This document shows, piece by piece, positions 18,741 to 26,918 of a stretch of 64,000 nucleotides of DNA. The translations under genes and the position numbers were made by a program. The stretch spans positions 186,001 through 250,000 of the forward strand of contig NZ_BDAP01000001.1 of assembly GCF_001598915.1 (NCBI RefSeq), read 5' to 3'. Positions within the stretch are counted from its first letter, which is position 1; each line of letters opens with the position of its first letter. This DNA comes from Williamsia muralis NBRC 105860. Its GTDB lineage: Bacteria > Actinomycetota > Actinomycetes > Mycobacteriales > Mycobacteriaceae. The notes beneath the pieces are model-generated. The model saw nothing but the letters and a program-made list of their open reading frames with translations, did no database searches and was not told where the DNA came from.

Positions 18741-20138
18741 ATGCCGTACATGCCGATCACCGAATCGATGTTCCTGCTGGCCGAATCGCGCGAGCATCCG
18801 ATGCACGTCGGTGGTCTTCAGCTCTTCGAGCCGGCCGAGGGCAGTTCAGCCGAAGAACTCGGTGAGCAGATGTTCGAGACGCTGCAGGCGCAGACCGACG
18901 TCTACCGGCTCTTCCGGAAACGGCCCGCATCACCCGTGGCGCTGATGGGTACGGTCCGGTGGACGTACGACAAAGAGATCGATCTCGAATACCACGTTCG
19001 CCGAACGGTTTTGCCGCGGCCGGGCCGAATCCGCGAACTCCTCAAGTACGTCTCGGCGAACCACGGCGCGCTCCTCGACCGTTACCGGCCGATGTGGGAG
19101 GTGCACCTGATCGAGGGACTGGCCGATGGCCGGGTCGCGATGTACACCAAGATCCACCATTCGCTGGTGGACGGAGTGAGCGCGCTCAAGTTGCTTGAGA
19201 AGACGCTCGACACGGACCCCGAGGCACGGAACGGGCGCGCCCCCTGGGACCCGGCACTGTTCGCGCGCAAACCCAAGGAGCCGGTGGAGGATTCGGGTTC
19301 ACAGCACGTGGTCGGGCAAGTACTCAGCGGCGGGGCCAAGATCGCCGGTGAACTCGCCGGGCTGGCTCCCGCCGGTGCCCGTCTGGGGCTTCGGGCGGTT
19401 CGTGACCGCAACCTGATCCTGCCGATGCAGGCGCCCCGCACGATGTTCAACGTGCCGATCGGTGGCGCACGGCGATTCGCGGCCGATCAATGGTCGGCCA
19501 CCCGGTTGCGCGAGGTGGCGGCGGGCCTCGACATCACGATCAACGACGTGGTCATGGCGATGTGCGCCGGAGCGCTCAGGTCGTACCTGATCGACCAGAA
19601 CGAGCTGCCCGAACAGCCGCTGATCGCGATGATGCCGGTGTCGATGCACGCCGCAGGCAGCGACACCTCCGAGGGCAACGCGGTGACCGCCATCCTGGCG
19701 AATCTCGCCACCGATCAACCTGATCCGGAACGCCGGCTGGCCACCCTCGTGGAGTCGACTCGGTCGAGCAAGAACGTCATCCGCGACCTCAGCCCGCTGA
19801 TGGCGCTGGGCTACGGAGCAGCGGTGATGGCGCCGTTGGCCTTTTCTACGGTGCCCGGGTTCGTGCGGTACACCCCGCCACCGTTCAACATCATCATCTC
19901 CAATGTGCCGGGCCCGAAACAGGATCTGTACTGGAACGGTGCGCGGCTCGACGGGGTCTACCCGGCGTCGATCGCCATGGATGGACAGGCATTGAACATC
20001 ACCGTGGCGTCCAACGGCGACAACATCAATTTCGGTCTGACCGGTGCACGCGCGACGATCCCGAGCCTGCAGCGACTGTTGACCCATCTCGACACAGCAC
20101 TCGAGGAGCTCGAAAAACTCTGTGACATAGCCCGATAA
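18741..20138 (+). CDS. WS/DGAT-family acyltransferase
   Basis: This 465-residue enzyme esterifies acyl-CoA to diacylglycerol or long-chain alcohols, making triacylglycerol or wax-ester storage lipid at the membrane. The catalytic HHSLVDG lies near residue 139, and the C-terminal IIISNVPGPKQDLYWNG and the PVSMH segment are family landmarks. The length is typical of mycobacterial Tgs proteins. AGGAG lies five bases before ATG 18741; TAACCT near 18670 is a candidate -10. Actinobacteria carry many paralogues, so substrate preference is unknown. Confidence 0.93.
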   Translation: MPYMPITESMFLLAESREHPMHVGGLQLFEPAEGSSAEELGEQMFETLQAQTDVYRLFRKRPASPVALMGTVRWTYDKEIDLEYHVRRTVLPRPGRIRELLKYVSANHGALLDRYRPMWEVHLIEGLADGRVAMYTKIHHSLVDGVSALKLLEKTLDTDPEARNGRAPWDPALFARKPKEPVEDSGSQHVVGQVLSGGAKIAGELAGLAPAGARLGLRAVRDRNLILPMQAPRTMFNVPIGGARRFAADQWSATRLREVAAGLDITINDVVMAMCAGALRSYLIDQNELPEQPLIAMMPVSMHAAGSDTSEGNAVTAILANLATDQPDPERRLATLVESTRSSKNVIRDLSPLMALGYGAAVMAPLAFSTVPGFVRYTPPPFNIIISNVPGPKQDLYWNGARLDGVYPASIAMDGQALNITVASNGDNINFGLTGARATIPSLQRLLTHLDTALEELEKLCDIAR

Positions 20139-20210
20139 TCGTCTGGCGGACCGTTCGCAGGTTCGCCTCACGATGATTGCCGCTTTAGTCAGCGGGGTAA
20201 GCGGTTCGTC

Positions 20211-21299
20211 ATGGACACCACGACCGATGGGCCCGACGCCTTCACCGAGTATCGGGGAACGCGGTCGCGGGAATGCCCCAAGCGCATGGTGTTCGGACCA
20301 TGCGGTGGTGTGCGCGACGACAGCACGTGTGAGATGGACGCCCACATCTGTCCGTTTGCCGTTCTCACCGAACCCATTCCGTGGCCACAGCCGTTGACCA
20401 GTCCGGCGTCGCCGAGTGAGTTGATCAACGCCTCTCGTACCCGCCCGGTGGTGCTGTCCGACTTGTCGGTGCCGGCCTTCGACCGGGGCGTCCTCGAACA
20501 GGTGGCATCCATTCTGGGTGAGAGCAGCGATGCCGTCCTCGTCGGAGAACACCAGAACCGGCCCGACTACCCGCCGACCGTGATGGCGCAGATCATCCGC
20601 GGTGTGGGTGGATGCCCGTGGGTGACGCTGACCTGTCGCGACCGCAACCGGGTGGTACTCGAGCAGGAACTGATGGGTCTGGGCCAGGCCGGGGCCGACG
20701 GCGTCTTCTGCGTCACCGGTGACGGCCGGGCACAGGGTGTTCGACAAGATGTGACACAGGTTTTCGATCTGGACGGAACCCGGCTCGCGGCGCTGGCGGC
20801 ACAGGCTGACCTTGCCGTGGGTGTGCCGGAGGCTCCCGAAGCCGTGCCCACCGGCATCCGCCCGGCGCGTCTGCTCGAGAAGCAGAGGGCCGGCGCCCAG
20901 TTGGCGGTACTGAACCATGTCAGTACACCGGAATCGCTGAGGGCGTTCATGTCCGCAGCGCGGGAGCAGGGCGTCACGATGCCGGTCATCGCGGGCGTAG
21001 CCGTGTACACCGACGAGCGGTCCGCTCAAGTGCTGGCGGCTTTTCCCGGTCTCCACCTCGACCACTCGCAGATCACCAGGGTGCTGGCCGCTGACGACTC
21101 GGTCGAGGCGGGCATCGAGACCGCGGTAGACGAAGCAGTTGCGCTCCTCGACATCCCGGGTGTGGTGGGCGTCAACCTCTCGGGGTTGGCGTCGGCGGCC
21201 GGTGAGGTTCCGGCCGCGAAGGTCAAGGCAGAGATCGGACGGCGGCTACGTGAGCGCCTGGCCGATGGGGCACAGTCGGTGAAGGCGGCACAGTGGTAG
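20211..21299 (+). CDS. MTHFR-like protein with N-terminal MetV/MTHFR_C cysteine domain
   Basis: The 362-residue protein combines two parts. Residues 18-55 contain ECPKRMVFGPCGG, CEMDAHIC and CPF, the cysteine pattern of the MTHFR_C/MetV domain (PF12225), which binds metal or an Fe-S cluster in acetogen MetV. Residues 65-350 resemble the methylenetetrahydrofolate reductase barrel, with VLVGEHQNRPDYPP, CRDRNR, GVFCVTGDGRAQG and PVIAGVAVY. This predicts a role in folate-bound one-carbon metabolism, but the partner fusion is inverted relative to MetVF and flavin binding is uncertain. The stop overlaps the next methyltransferase gene by seven bases, so the two are coupled. Confidence 0.75.
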   Translation: MDTTTDGPDAFTEYRGTRSRECPKRMVFGPCGGVRDDSTCEMDAHICPFAVLTEPIPWPQPLTSPASPSELINASRTRPVVLSDLSVPAFDRGVLEQVASILGESSDAVLVGEHQNRPDYPPTVMAQIIRGVGGCPWVTLTCRDRNRVVLEQELMGLGQAGADGVFCVTGDGRAQGVRQDVTQVFDLDGTRLAALAAQADLAVGVPEAPEAVPTGIRPARLLEKQRAGAQLAVLNHVSTPESLRAFMSAAREQGVTMPVIAGVAVYTDERSAQVLAAFPGLHLDHSQITRVLAADDSVEAGIETAVDEAVALLDIPGVVGVNLSGLASAAGEVPAAKVKAEIGRRLRERLADGAQSVKAAQW

Positions 21300-22084
21300 T
21301 CGATGCAGAGGCGATGAAGGACGAGTTCGACACGGTTCCGTCGTGGACCGTCCGGGCCGTCGAGACGCTTGGTCGCGAGTACGCCATACCCGCCGCATGT
21401 CGCGGCAGCGGCAGCCCCGAAGCACTTCGCTGGCTGGCGGGCAAGCTCGCTCTCGACACTGAGACCAGACTCGTCGACGTCGGGGCGGGCATGGGTGGGG
21501 CAGCCGAGTTCGTCGCGCGGGAGTTCGGACCCGAAGTGGTGCTGGTCGAGCCGATGATGGGCGCGTGCCAGGCCGCGCAACGGTTGTTCGGCCGGGCCAC
21601 CGTCGCGGCCGCCGGCGAGAATCTCCCGTTCCCGGCCGGGGCATTCGACAAGGCGTGGTCGCTCGGAGTCCTGTGCACGAGCAGCGATCAGCCCAAGATG
21701 CTGCGCGAACTCCGACGTGTCGTCCACGCCGATGGGAGAGTCGGTGTGCTCGTCTACATCAAGACGGTCGACGACCTGCCGAACCAGCCCGAGGGCAACA
21801 ACTTTCCGACGCGCGCTGGTTTGGACCGGCTCGTGGAGGACGCCGGGATGCGCATCGTCGATCGCGCAGATCTGGCCGACTTCGCTTCAGCCCCCGACTG
21901 GTGGCAGCAGCGGGTCACCGAATGCGACGACCTCGTCGCCGAGCGCCACCGCCACGACAGTCGCTGGGACAGTGCATCGGAGCAGGAAGCGATCATCACC
22001 GGATTGATCCGGGACGAACTGGTGATCGGCACGATCCTGATCCTGGGACCGACCGAATCGGGGAAGTCGGCGGCTGCCGTTTAG
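21293..22084 (+). CDS. Class I SAM-dependent methyltransferase
   Basis: This 263-residue protein has the Rossmann methyltransferase motif I LVDVGAGMGGAAEFV near residue 60, an acidic motif-II strand (VVLVEPMMGACQAA) and the motif-IV-like FPAGAFDKAWSLGVL. The starting GTG at 21293 lies inside the end of the MTHFR-like gene; ATG 21314 is an alternative. The overlap suggests translational coupling, so the methyl acceptor may relate to folate or methionine metabolism, but nothing in the sequence identifies it. It ends nine bases before gtrA. Confidence 0.8.
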   Translation: MVVDAEAMKDEFDTVPSWTVRAVETLGREYAIPAACRGSGSPEALRWLAGKLALDTETRLVDVGAGMGGAAEFVAREFGPEVVLVEPMMGACQAAQRLFGRATVAAAGENLPFPAGAFDKAWSLGVLCTSSDQPKMLRELRRVVHADGRVGVLVYIKTVDDLPNQPEGNNFPTRAGLDRLVEDAGMRIVDRADLADFASAPDWWQQRVTECDDLVAERHRHDSRWDSASEQEAIITGLIRDELVIGTILILGPTESGKSAAAV

Positions 22085-22087
22085 TGT
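22082..22087 (+). promoter_or_regulatory. Possible -10 box of a leaderless gtrA promoter
   Basis: TAGTGT lies six bases before GTG 22094 and overlaps the stop codon of the methyltransferase gene. Readthrough from upstream is equally possible. Confidence 0.35.
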
Positions 22088-22093
22088 GTTGGG

Positions 22094-22510
22094 GTGTCTG
22101 AGGAGCTAGCACCACGCGTCGGGGTCGACCTGAAGACCCAATTGGTCCGGTTTGTGATCACCGGGGCCGGCTCAGGCGTCCTCGACTTCGGACTCACACT
22201 GTTGCTCCAATACGGGTTCGGCATGCCCGAGTGGTTCGCGAAAGCCGTCGGCTTCATCTGCGGCACCACCACGGCGTACCTGATCAACCGTCGGTGGACC
22301 TTCGCCGCCGAGCCCAGCGCGCTTCGCTTTGTCGCCGTCGCGGTTCTCTATCTGGTGACCTTCGTGGTCCAGGTCGGCATCTACACGGGGCTGTCGAGGG
22401 TGTGGGAGGAGACCTTTGTCTACAGCCTCGCTGCCTTCGTGGTCGCTCAGGGCACCGCAACCGTCATCAACTTCGTTGTGCAACGAACGGTCATTTTCAA
22501 GATCCGCTGA
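22094..22510 (+). CDS. GtrA-family membrane protein (Rv3789-like)
   Basis: This 138-residue protein has four membrane helices and the GtrA pattern: RFVITGAGSGVLDFGLTLLL at the start, ICGTTTAYLINRRWTF in the middle, and FVVAQGTATVINFVVQRTVIF at the end. In mycobacteria the homologue Rv3789 lies beside dprE1 and has been proposed to flip decaprenyl-phosphoryl-arabinose or to anchor AftA. Here it lies about 9 kb from dprE1, at the end of an unrelated gene pair. The GTG start has no Shine-Dalgarno. It is convergent with the next gene across a large hairpin. Confidence 0.88.
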   Translation: MSEELAPRVGVDLKTQLVRFVITGAGSGVLDFGLTLLLQYGFGMPEWFAKAVGFICGTTTAYLINRRWTFAAEPSALRFVAVAVLYLVTFVVQVGIYTGLSRVWEETFVYSLAAFVVAQGTATVINFVVQRTVIFKIR

Positions 22511-22590
22511 CCCGATCTTGGTGGGAAATGGTGAGGTCCACCTGGGCTTATGCTCGCCCAAACCCACCAAGATCGGGAAGCTGGGTCAGC
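22506..22590. repeat. Large hairpin element A between convergent genes
   Basis: Perfect 15-base arms lie at 22511-22525 (CCCGATCTTGGTGGG) and 22563-22577, and an outer arm pair GCTGACCC/GGGTCAGC lies at 22506-22513 and 22583-22590. The core 22530-22558 forms its own stem with tip GTCC-ACCT-GGGC and matches 22 of 29 bases of the core of element B (30054-30082). It probably terminates transcription from both sides; there is no long U-tract. Confidence 0.75.
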
Positions 22591-23464
22591 CGTTGACCTT
22601 GCTGATCACCGAGTCGGCGAACATGTTGAGGTTGTCGATCTTCTTCTGGAGCGGTTCGGTGTCGTCGCCGGTGATGTAAGGAATCCGGAAGCCGACGATG
22701 ACATCGGTGATGCCTTTGTCCTCGAGGCGTTTACAGCCGTCCGGTGTGTAGGCGTCGTAGGAGATGACGTGGATCTCGAAGGGGTCGTTCAGCTTTCCTT
22801 CGGCCTTGCGGATGTCGTGGATCTTGTCGAGCAGGGCGTCGAGTTCCTCGGGCGGGCCGCCGCCGTGCATCCAGCCGTCGCCGCGGATCACGGCGCGCTT
22901 GAGTGCCAGATCTGCGTGACCGCCGACGAGCAGTGGGATCGGTTTGGTGGGCGCCGGGTTCATCTTGATCTTGGGGATGTCGTAGAACTCCCCGTGGAAC
23001 TCGAAGTACTCGCCGGTGCTGAGCCCGCGGATGATGTCCATGCACTCGTTCATCCGTTTGCCACGACGCTTGTAGTCCACGCCCATGATGTCGTAGTCCT
23101 CGGCCCACGGGCTGGTACCGACACCCAGAGAGAACCGGTTGTTCGTGAGTACGGCCACCGACATTGCCTGCTTCGCGACCAGCGCGGGGGGACGGATCGG
23201 CAGTTTCAGCACAAACGGGTTGAATCGGATCTTCTCGGTGACCGCGCCCATGGCTGCCGCCATCACGAAGGTCTCGATGAAGGCCTTGCCCTCGAGGAAC
23301 TCCCGACTGCCGTCCTCGGTGTACGGATACGTCGAGTCCGACTCCTCCGGGTAGGCGATGGAGTCGGGGATGGTGAACCCCTCGTACCCGGCAGCCTCGG
23401 CCGCTTGAGCCAGCGGCAGGTAGTAGCTCGGATCTGTCATCGCCTCGGCGAATGTGAACCGCAT
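22586..23464 (-). CDS. F420-dependent LLM-class oxidoreductase under a KstR-like operator
   Basis: This 292-residue TIM-barrel oxidoreductase starts MRFTFAEAMTDPSYYLPLAQ and shows FNPFVLKLPIRPPALVAKQA, LGVGTSPWAEDYDIMG and PIPLLVGGHADLALKRAV, the pattern of probable F420-dependent TIGR03619-like enzymes. AGGAGG precedes the ATG. The upstream palindrome 23520-23533 fits the KstR motif exactly, suggesting de-repression during sterol or cholesterol catabolism. The substrate could therefore be a steroid intermediate, but this is inferred from the operator only. Confidence 0.87.
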   Translation of the reverse strand: MRFTFAEAMTDPSYYLPLAQAAEAAGYEGFTIPDSIAYPEESDSTYPYTEDGSREFLEGKAFIETFVMAAAMGAVTEKIRFNPFVLKLPIRPPALVAKQAMSVAVLTNNRFSLGVGTSPWAEDYDIMGVDYKRRGKRMNECMDIIRGLSTGEYFEFHGEFYDIPKIKMNPAPTKPIPLLVGGHADLALKRAVIRGDGWMHGGGPPEELDALLDKIHDIRKAEGKLNDPFEIHVISYDAYTPDGCKRLEDKGITDVIVGFRIPYITGDDTEPLQKKIDNLNMFADSVISKVNG

Positions 23465-23486
23465 GATCCTCCTAGATGTGTTCCCT

Positions 23487-23507
23487 GGGTCTGGTCGAGC
23501 CAGACCC
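23487..23507. terminator. Hairpin downstream of glfT1
   Basis: GGGTCTGG and CCAGACCC form an eight-base stem with loop TCGAG. It lies between the end of the wzm-wzt-glfT1 operon and the LLM gene. It may terminate the operon, or be a leader hairpin of the LLM transcript, because it lies on the LLM side of the operator. Confidence 0.5.
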
Positions 23508-23519
23508 GTCTCAATTCAG

Positions 23520-23533
23520 TAGAACACGTTCTA
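23520..23533. promoter_or_regulatory. KstR-like operator palindrome
   Basis: TAGAACACGTTCTA is a perfect TAGAAC/GTTCTA palindrome around two central bases and fits the published KstR consensus TnnAACnnGTTnnA exactly. It lies 56-69 bases upstream of the LLM start at 23464 and 60 bases downstream of glfT1. Confidence 0.75.
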
Positions 23534-23592
23534 GTTTGGCTTGGGAACGATTCGGCAGCAGTCGGTGGCCGTTCGTATCGGCACCGCCCGGA

Positions 23593-24531
23593 TCAGGGTC
23601 GCGAGAACCGTTCCCGACGGCCCAGCGACTGCAGACGCAGCCACTCCCGGAAGCCGGCCAGATCCCGTTGCTGCACAAGGAAATACCAACCGAAGCGGGC
23701 GTATTCCTGCACCAGCAGCTTGCGCATACCGGGCCTGCTCATCAGATAGCCGCGATTGCGGTAGGTGAAGAACCGCTTGGTGTCGTTGTCAGGGTACTGG
23801 GTGTGCATCCGCCCGCCCATGATCGGCCGGAACTCGTCCGTGCCGTCCGGGTGGAGATATGCCGTGGTGAGGCAGGTGCCGAAGTCCAGACCCGACCGCA
23901 CCAGTCGGCGGTGCATCTCCACCTCGTCGCCGCGGACGAACAGGCGCAGGTCGGGGACACCGACGGCCTCGATGGCCGATGCGGAGAACAGGGCGCCGTT
24001 CATCAGTGAGGCGATGCCGGGCAGAAGGTCTGAGGTCTCGTCTCCGGCGAACAGCTCGGATCGCTTGCGGCGCCACACCAGTCCGCGCCGCAGCGGGAAG
24101 GCCAGCGTGTCTGGGTCGTTGATGTTGCACACCACCGGCGATACCTCGGAAAGCTGATGTGTGACAGCGCATTCGAGCAGCGTGCCGAGAACGTCGCTGC
24201 CTTCGGGCCTGCCGTCGTCGTCCGCGCACCACACCCAGTCGGCGCCCAGTGACAGCGCGTGCAGCATGCCGAGAGCAAACCCGCCGGCGCCGCCGAGGTT
24301 GTGCTTCGACCCGATGTAGGTGGTGGGAATGGTCTGCGCGGCAACCAATTCGGCGACCGCCGCTTCGTCAGCGTTGTCGACGACGATGAGGTGGTCGACG
24401 GGCCGACTCTGGTTGGTCAGCACTTCAAGCGATTGCCGCAGCAGCTCGAGGCGACGGTGGGTGACCACCACGCCGATCACGCGGTCCGCGGTCTGCGCGC
24501 CACCCGAGGGGGCCGCGACGGGCTCAGCCAT
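23593..24531 (-). CDS. glfT1: Galactofuranosyltransferase GlfT1
   Basis: GlfT1 transfers the first galactofuranose units from UDP-Galf onto the rhamnosyl linker on decaprenyl pyrophosphate, starting galactan in the cytoplasm. The 312-residue GT2 enzyme shows IGVVVTHRRLELLRQSL near residue 18, the acidic WCADDDG nucleotide-binding motif near 103, and RGDEVEMHRRLVRSG around 210, the region of the expected catalytic base. Its length and C-terminus agree with Rv3782. The start is ATG 24531 inside the wzt stop (ATGGCTGA), with AAAAGG just upstream. It is the last gene of the wzm-wzt-glfT1 operon. Confidence 0.94.
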   Translation of the reverse strand: MAEPVAAPSGGAQTADRVIGVVVTHRRLELLRQSLEVLTNQSRPVDHLIVVDNADEAAVAELVAAQTIPTTYIGSKHNLGGAGGFALGMLHALSLGADWVWCADDDGRPEGSDVLGTLLECAVTHQLSEVSPVVCNINDPDTLAFPLRRGLVWRRKRSELFAGDETSDLLPGIASLMNGALFSASAIEAVGVPDLRLFVRGDEVEMHRRLVRSGLDFGTCLTTAYLHPDGTDEFRPIMGGRMHTQYPDNDTKRFFTYRNRGYLMSRPGMRKLLVQEYARFGWYFLVQQRDLAGFREWLRLQSLGRRERFSRP

Positions 24532-25321
24532 CCTTTTCGACCTCGGCCAGGACTTCACGCACGTGGCGCGCGGCCTCAGGTCCTTCGTAGGCGTGCACCA
24601 CTTCCTCGATCCCGCCGTCCATCCGGATCGCGCCGTGGTCGATCCAGAGTGCGCGGTCGCAGAGTTGCGCGAGGAACTCGTTGGAGTGGCTCGCGAACAC
24701 CAGGATGCCGGACCGTGCGACCAGCTCCTGCAGGCGGATACGTGCCTTTTTCATGAATTCCGCGTCGACGGCACCGATACCTTCGTCGAGGATGAGGATC
24801 TCGGGATCGATCGAGGTGACCACCCCGAGCGCCACGCGCACGCGCATACCGGTGGAGTAGGTGCGCAGCGGCATCGACAGGTAGTCACCCAGTTCGGTGA
24901 ACTCGGCTATGTCGTCCATCTTCCGGAGCATCTCGCGGCGGCTCATGCCGAGGAACATGCCCCGGATGACGATGTTCTCGTAGCCGGAGATCTCGGGGTC
25001 CATTCCGACGCCGAGGTCGAACACGGGCGCCACCCGACCCTTGATGCTGCATGCACCGCGAGTGGGTTCGTAGATCCCCGACAGCAGGCGGAGCAGGGTG
25101 GATTTGCCGGCACCGTTGTGCCCGACGAGTCCGATGCGATCGCCGTGTTCGAGGTGCAGATTGATCTGCTTGAGTGCCTCGACCACGACGACGTTGGAGT
25201 CGTTGGCGCCGATCACGCCTCCGGCGCGGCCGAGCACCGACTTCTTGATGGACCGGGTCTTGGCGTCGAAGATCGGGAAATCGACGCAGGCGTCCCAGGT
25301 ATCGACTCGAACTGAACTCAT
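24524..25321 (-). CDS. wzt: ABC transporter ATPase for galactan/lipid-linked polysaccharide export
   Basis: This ATPase powers export of the lipid-linked galactan precursor with the membrane partner Wzm. The 265-residue protein has Walker A GHNGAGKST near residue 67, the signature YSTGMRVRVALG near 150 in place of LSGGQ, and Walker B EILILDEGIG near 172. This is the usual pattern of polysaccharide-export ATPases. The extended C-terminal carbohydrate-binding domain of O-antigen Wzt is missing, as in Rv3781. ATG 25321 follows the wzm stop by four bases, and its own stop overlaps glfT1. Confidence 0.93.
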   Translation of the reverse strand: MSSVRVDTWDACVDFPIFDAKTRSIKKSVLGRAGGVIGANDSNVVVVEALKQINLHLEHGDRIGLVGHNGAGKSTLLRLLSGIYEPTRGACSIKGRVAPVFDLGVGMDPEISGYENIVIRGMFLGMSRREMLRKMDDIAEFTELGDYLSMPLRTYSTGMRVRVALGVVTSIDPEILILDEGIGAVDAEFMKKARIRLQELVARSGILVFASHSNEFLAQLCDRALWIDHGAIRMDGGIEEVVHAYEGPEAARHVREVLAEVEKDG

Positions 25322-25325
25322 GACC

Positions 25326-26189
25326 TCACACCCAATACGCAACGCGAGCACGGTAATTACGCAGCACCATCAACGCCACAGCCCAGCCGCCGATCGTGCA
25401 GGCGATGACGATCAGCCAGTGGTAGAGCGCCACCGACTCGCCCAGCAGCGGACCGCGGGTGATCTCGAGGTAGTGGTACATCGGATTGATCTGGACCAGC
25501 TTGACGCGGCTGGAATCGGCCCCGACATTCTTCTCGAGATCGGTGGCACTCCAGATGATCGGCGTCATGAAGAAGACCAGTTGCACTGCGGTGGCCAGCA
25601 ATTGGCCGATGTCGCGGAACCTGGTGGACAGAATGCCGAACACGATGGACACCCACACGGCGTTGAGTACGAGCAGTGCGATGCCGGGGATGACAAACAC
25701 CACGGTCCAGTTCACCGGCTGCGGGAAGATGATCAGCAACACCGCATACAGCGGGATGTTGTGCGCGAAGATGATCAGCTGCCGCCAGGTGAGGCGGTAC
25801 ACGTGCACGCTCAGCGGGGCAGGGATCTGTTTGATGAGCCCCTCGTTGGTGGTGAAGAGCTCGGCACCTTCGAGGATCGATCCGGAGATGAAACCCCAGA
25901 AGATGAACCCGAGCATGACGTACGGCAGGAAGGTGTCGATCTCGTTGCCGAACAGCTGCGAGTAGAGGAGTCCCATGGCCACCGCCGTCACCGCTGTGGC
26001 GATGGTGATCCACAGGGGGCCGAGGAGGGAGCGGCGGTATCTCTGCTTGATGTCCTGCCAGCCGAGGAGCAACCACAGCTCCGACTGGCGGAAGCCGGCT
26101 GCGAGGTCGCCGAATGCCCGGCGGAAGGACCGGGAATCGGACTCCGCTGAGGGCGGGCGCACCGGCTCGCGATCGACTGCTGTTGACAC
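25326..26189 (-). CDS. wzm: ABC-2 type permease for galactan/lipid-linked polysaccharide export
   Basis: The 287-residue permease has a cytosolic N-terminus with the interface helix [20 protein letters not shown] and six membrane helices. ABC-2 polysaccharide-exporter features include [19 protein letters not shown] and [15 protein letters not shown]. With Wzt it should flip the galactan-decaprenyl intermediate across the membrane before arabinosylation. GTG 26189 is chosen because TAGGCT lies eight bases upstream; an upstream in-frame start at 26210 has neither a box nor a ribosome site. It opens the wzm-wzt-glfT1 operon, matching Rv3783-Rv3781. Confidence 0.93.
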   Translation of the reverse strand: MSTAVDREPVRPPSAESDSRSFRRAFGDLAAGFRQSELWLLLGWQDIKQRYRRSLLGPLWITIATAVTAVAMGLLYSQLFGNEIDTFLPYVMLGFIFWGFISGSILEGAELFTTNEGLIKQIPAPLSVHVYRLTWRQLIIFAHNIPLYAVLLIIFPQPVNWTVVFVIPGIALLVLNAVWVSIVFGILSTRFRDIGQLLATAVQLVFFMTPIIWSATDLEKNVGADSSRVKLVQINPMYHYLEITRGPLLGESVALYHWLIVIACTIGGWAVALMVLRNYRARVAYWV

Positions 26190-26197
26190 GAGAGACG

Positions 26198-26203
26198 AGC
26201 CTA
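26198..26203 (-). promoter_or_regulatory. -10 box of a leaderless promoter for wzm-wzt-glfT1
   Basis: TAGGCT on the minus strand lies eight bases before GTG 26189. The sequence TAGGCTC from box into spacer repeats that seen before dprE1 and before the hydrolase at 45555. Confidence 0.55.
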
Positions 26204-26288
26204 CCGTCAACGCCGGCCCGCCCCGGACGCCGCAGTTGTCGATCTCGGCAAACCGGGCGTCGCAGGCTCGCCGGCGGCAGGCGTCAGA

Positions 26289-26828
26289 TCAGAGGTACTG
26301 ACCGGTGCCCGCGACCCCGTGAGGCGGCCCGCCGGGGCCACCCATCGGACCCGACGGCGGCAATTGCCCCTGACGCATCTGCTCGAGCTGCGCCCGCGCG
26401 GCCATCTGCTGGGCGAACAGCGCGGTCTGGATGCCGTGGAACAGTCCTTCGAGCCAGCCGACCAGCTGCGCCTGGGCGATCCGCAATTCCGCGTCGGACG
26501 GCGTGTTGTCGTCGGTGAACGGCAGGGCCAGTCGTTCGAGCTCTTCGCGCAGCTCAGGGGCCAAACCGTCTTCCAGTTCGCGAATCGACGACTGGTGGAT
26601 CTCGCGCAGCCGAACCCGGCTGGCATCGTCGAGAGGTGCCGCCCGCACTTCTTCGAGGAGTTGCTTGATCATCGTGCCGATCCGCATCACCTTCGCCGGC
26701 TGCTCGACCATGTCGGCGACACCCTGCTGTTCGTCACCTTTACCCTGGTCGGAGTTCGCCGACGGCACCACAACGATGCCGTCGTCGCTGTCGGACGGGG
26801 GTCCCTGGTTGAAAATGTCTTCGGCCAT
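26289..26828 (-). CDS. bpa: Bacterial proteasome activator Bpa
   Basis: Bpa (PafE) forms a ring that opens the 20S proteasome without ATP and feeds it unfolded proteins. The 179-residue protein matches Rv3780 in length. It has an acidic N-terminus ([20 protein letters not shown]), a helical bundle (about 45-150, including [20 protein letters not shown]) and a disordered Gly/Pro tail ending GTGQYL, whose last residues form the HbYX-like motif that docks on the proteasome. The start is ATG 26828. Its place beside wzm/wzt/glfT1 is conserved with M. tuberculosis. It is divergent from the aminotransferase gene. Confidence 0.95.
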   Translation of the reverse strand: MAEDIFNQGPPSDSDDGIVVVPSANSDQGKGDEQQGVADMVEQPAKVMRIGTMIKQLLEEVRAAPLDDASRVRLREIHQSSIRELEDGLAPELREELERLALPFTDDNTPSDAELRIAQAQLVGWLEGLFHGIQTALFAQQMAARAQLEQMRQGQLPPSGPMGGPGGPPHGVAGTGQYL

Positions 26829-26905
26829 GTCCCCATTGTCCAGATGTCCCGATCTCGTGTTCGCAGCAGGCCCACAACTCAGGTGGCAGCGTCGGAAGGA
26901 CGGTC

Positions 26906-26911
26906 TATGGT
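26906..26911 (+). promoter_or_regulatory. -10 box of a leaderless aminotransferase promoter
   Basis: TATGGT lies seven bases before ATG 26919, with no Shine-Dalgarno. An ATG at 26907 inside the box would also be in frame. Confidence 0.5.
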
Positions 26912-26918
26912 GACTGCC

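Noticed and set aside
22550-23749. A 399-codon plus-strand open frame
   Set aside because: It is antisense to the LLM oxidoreductase and crosses the hairpin and KstR-like operator; composition is shadow-like.
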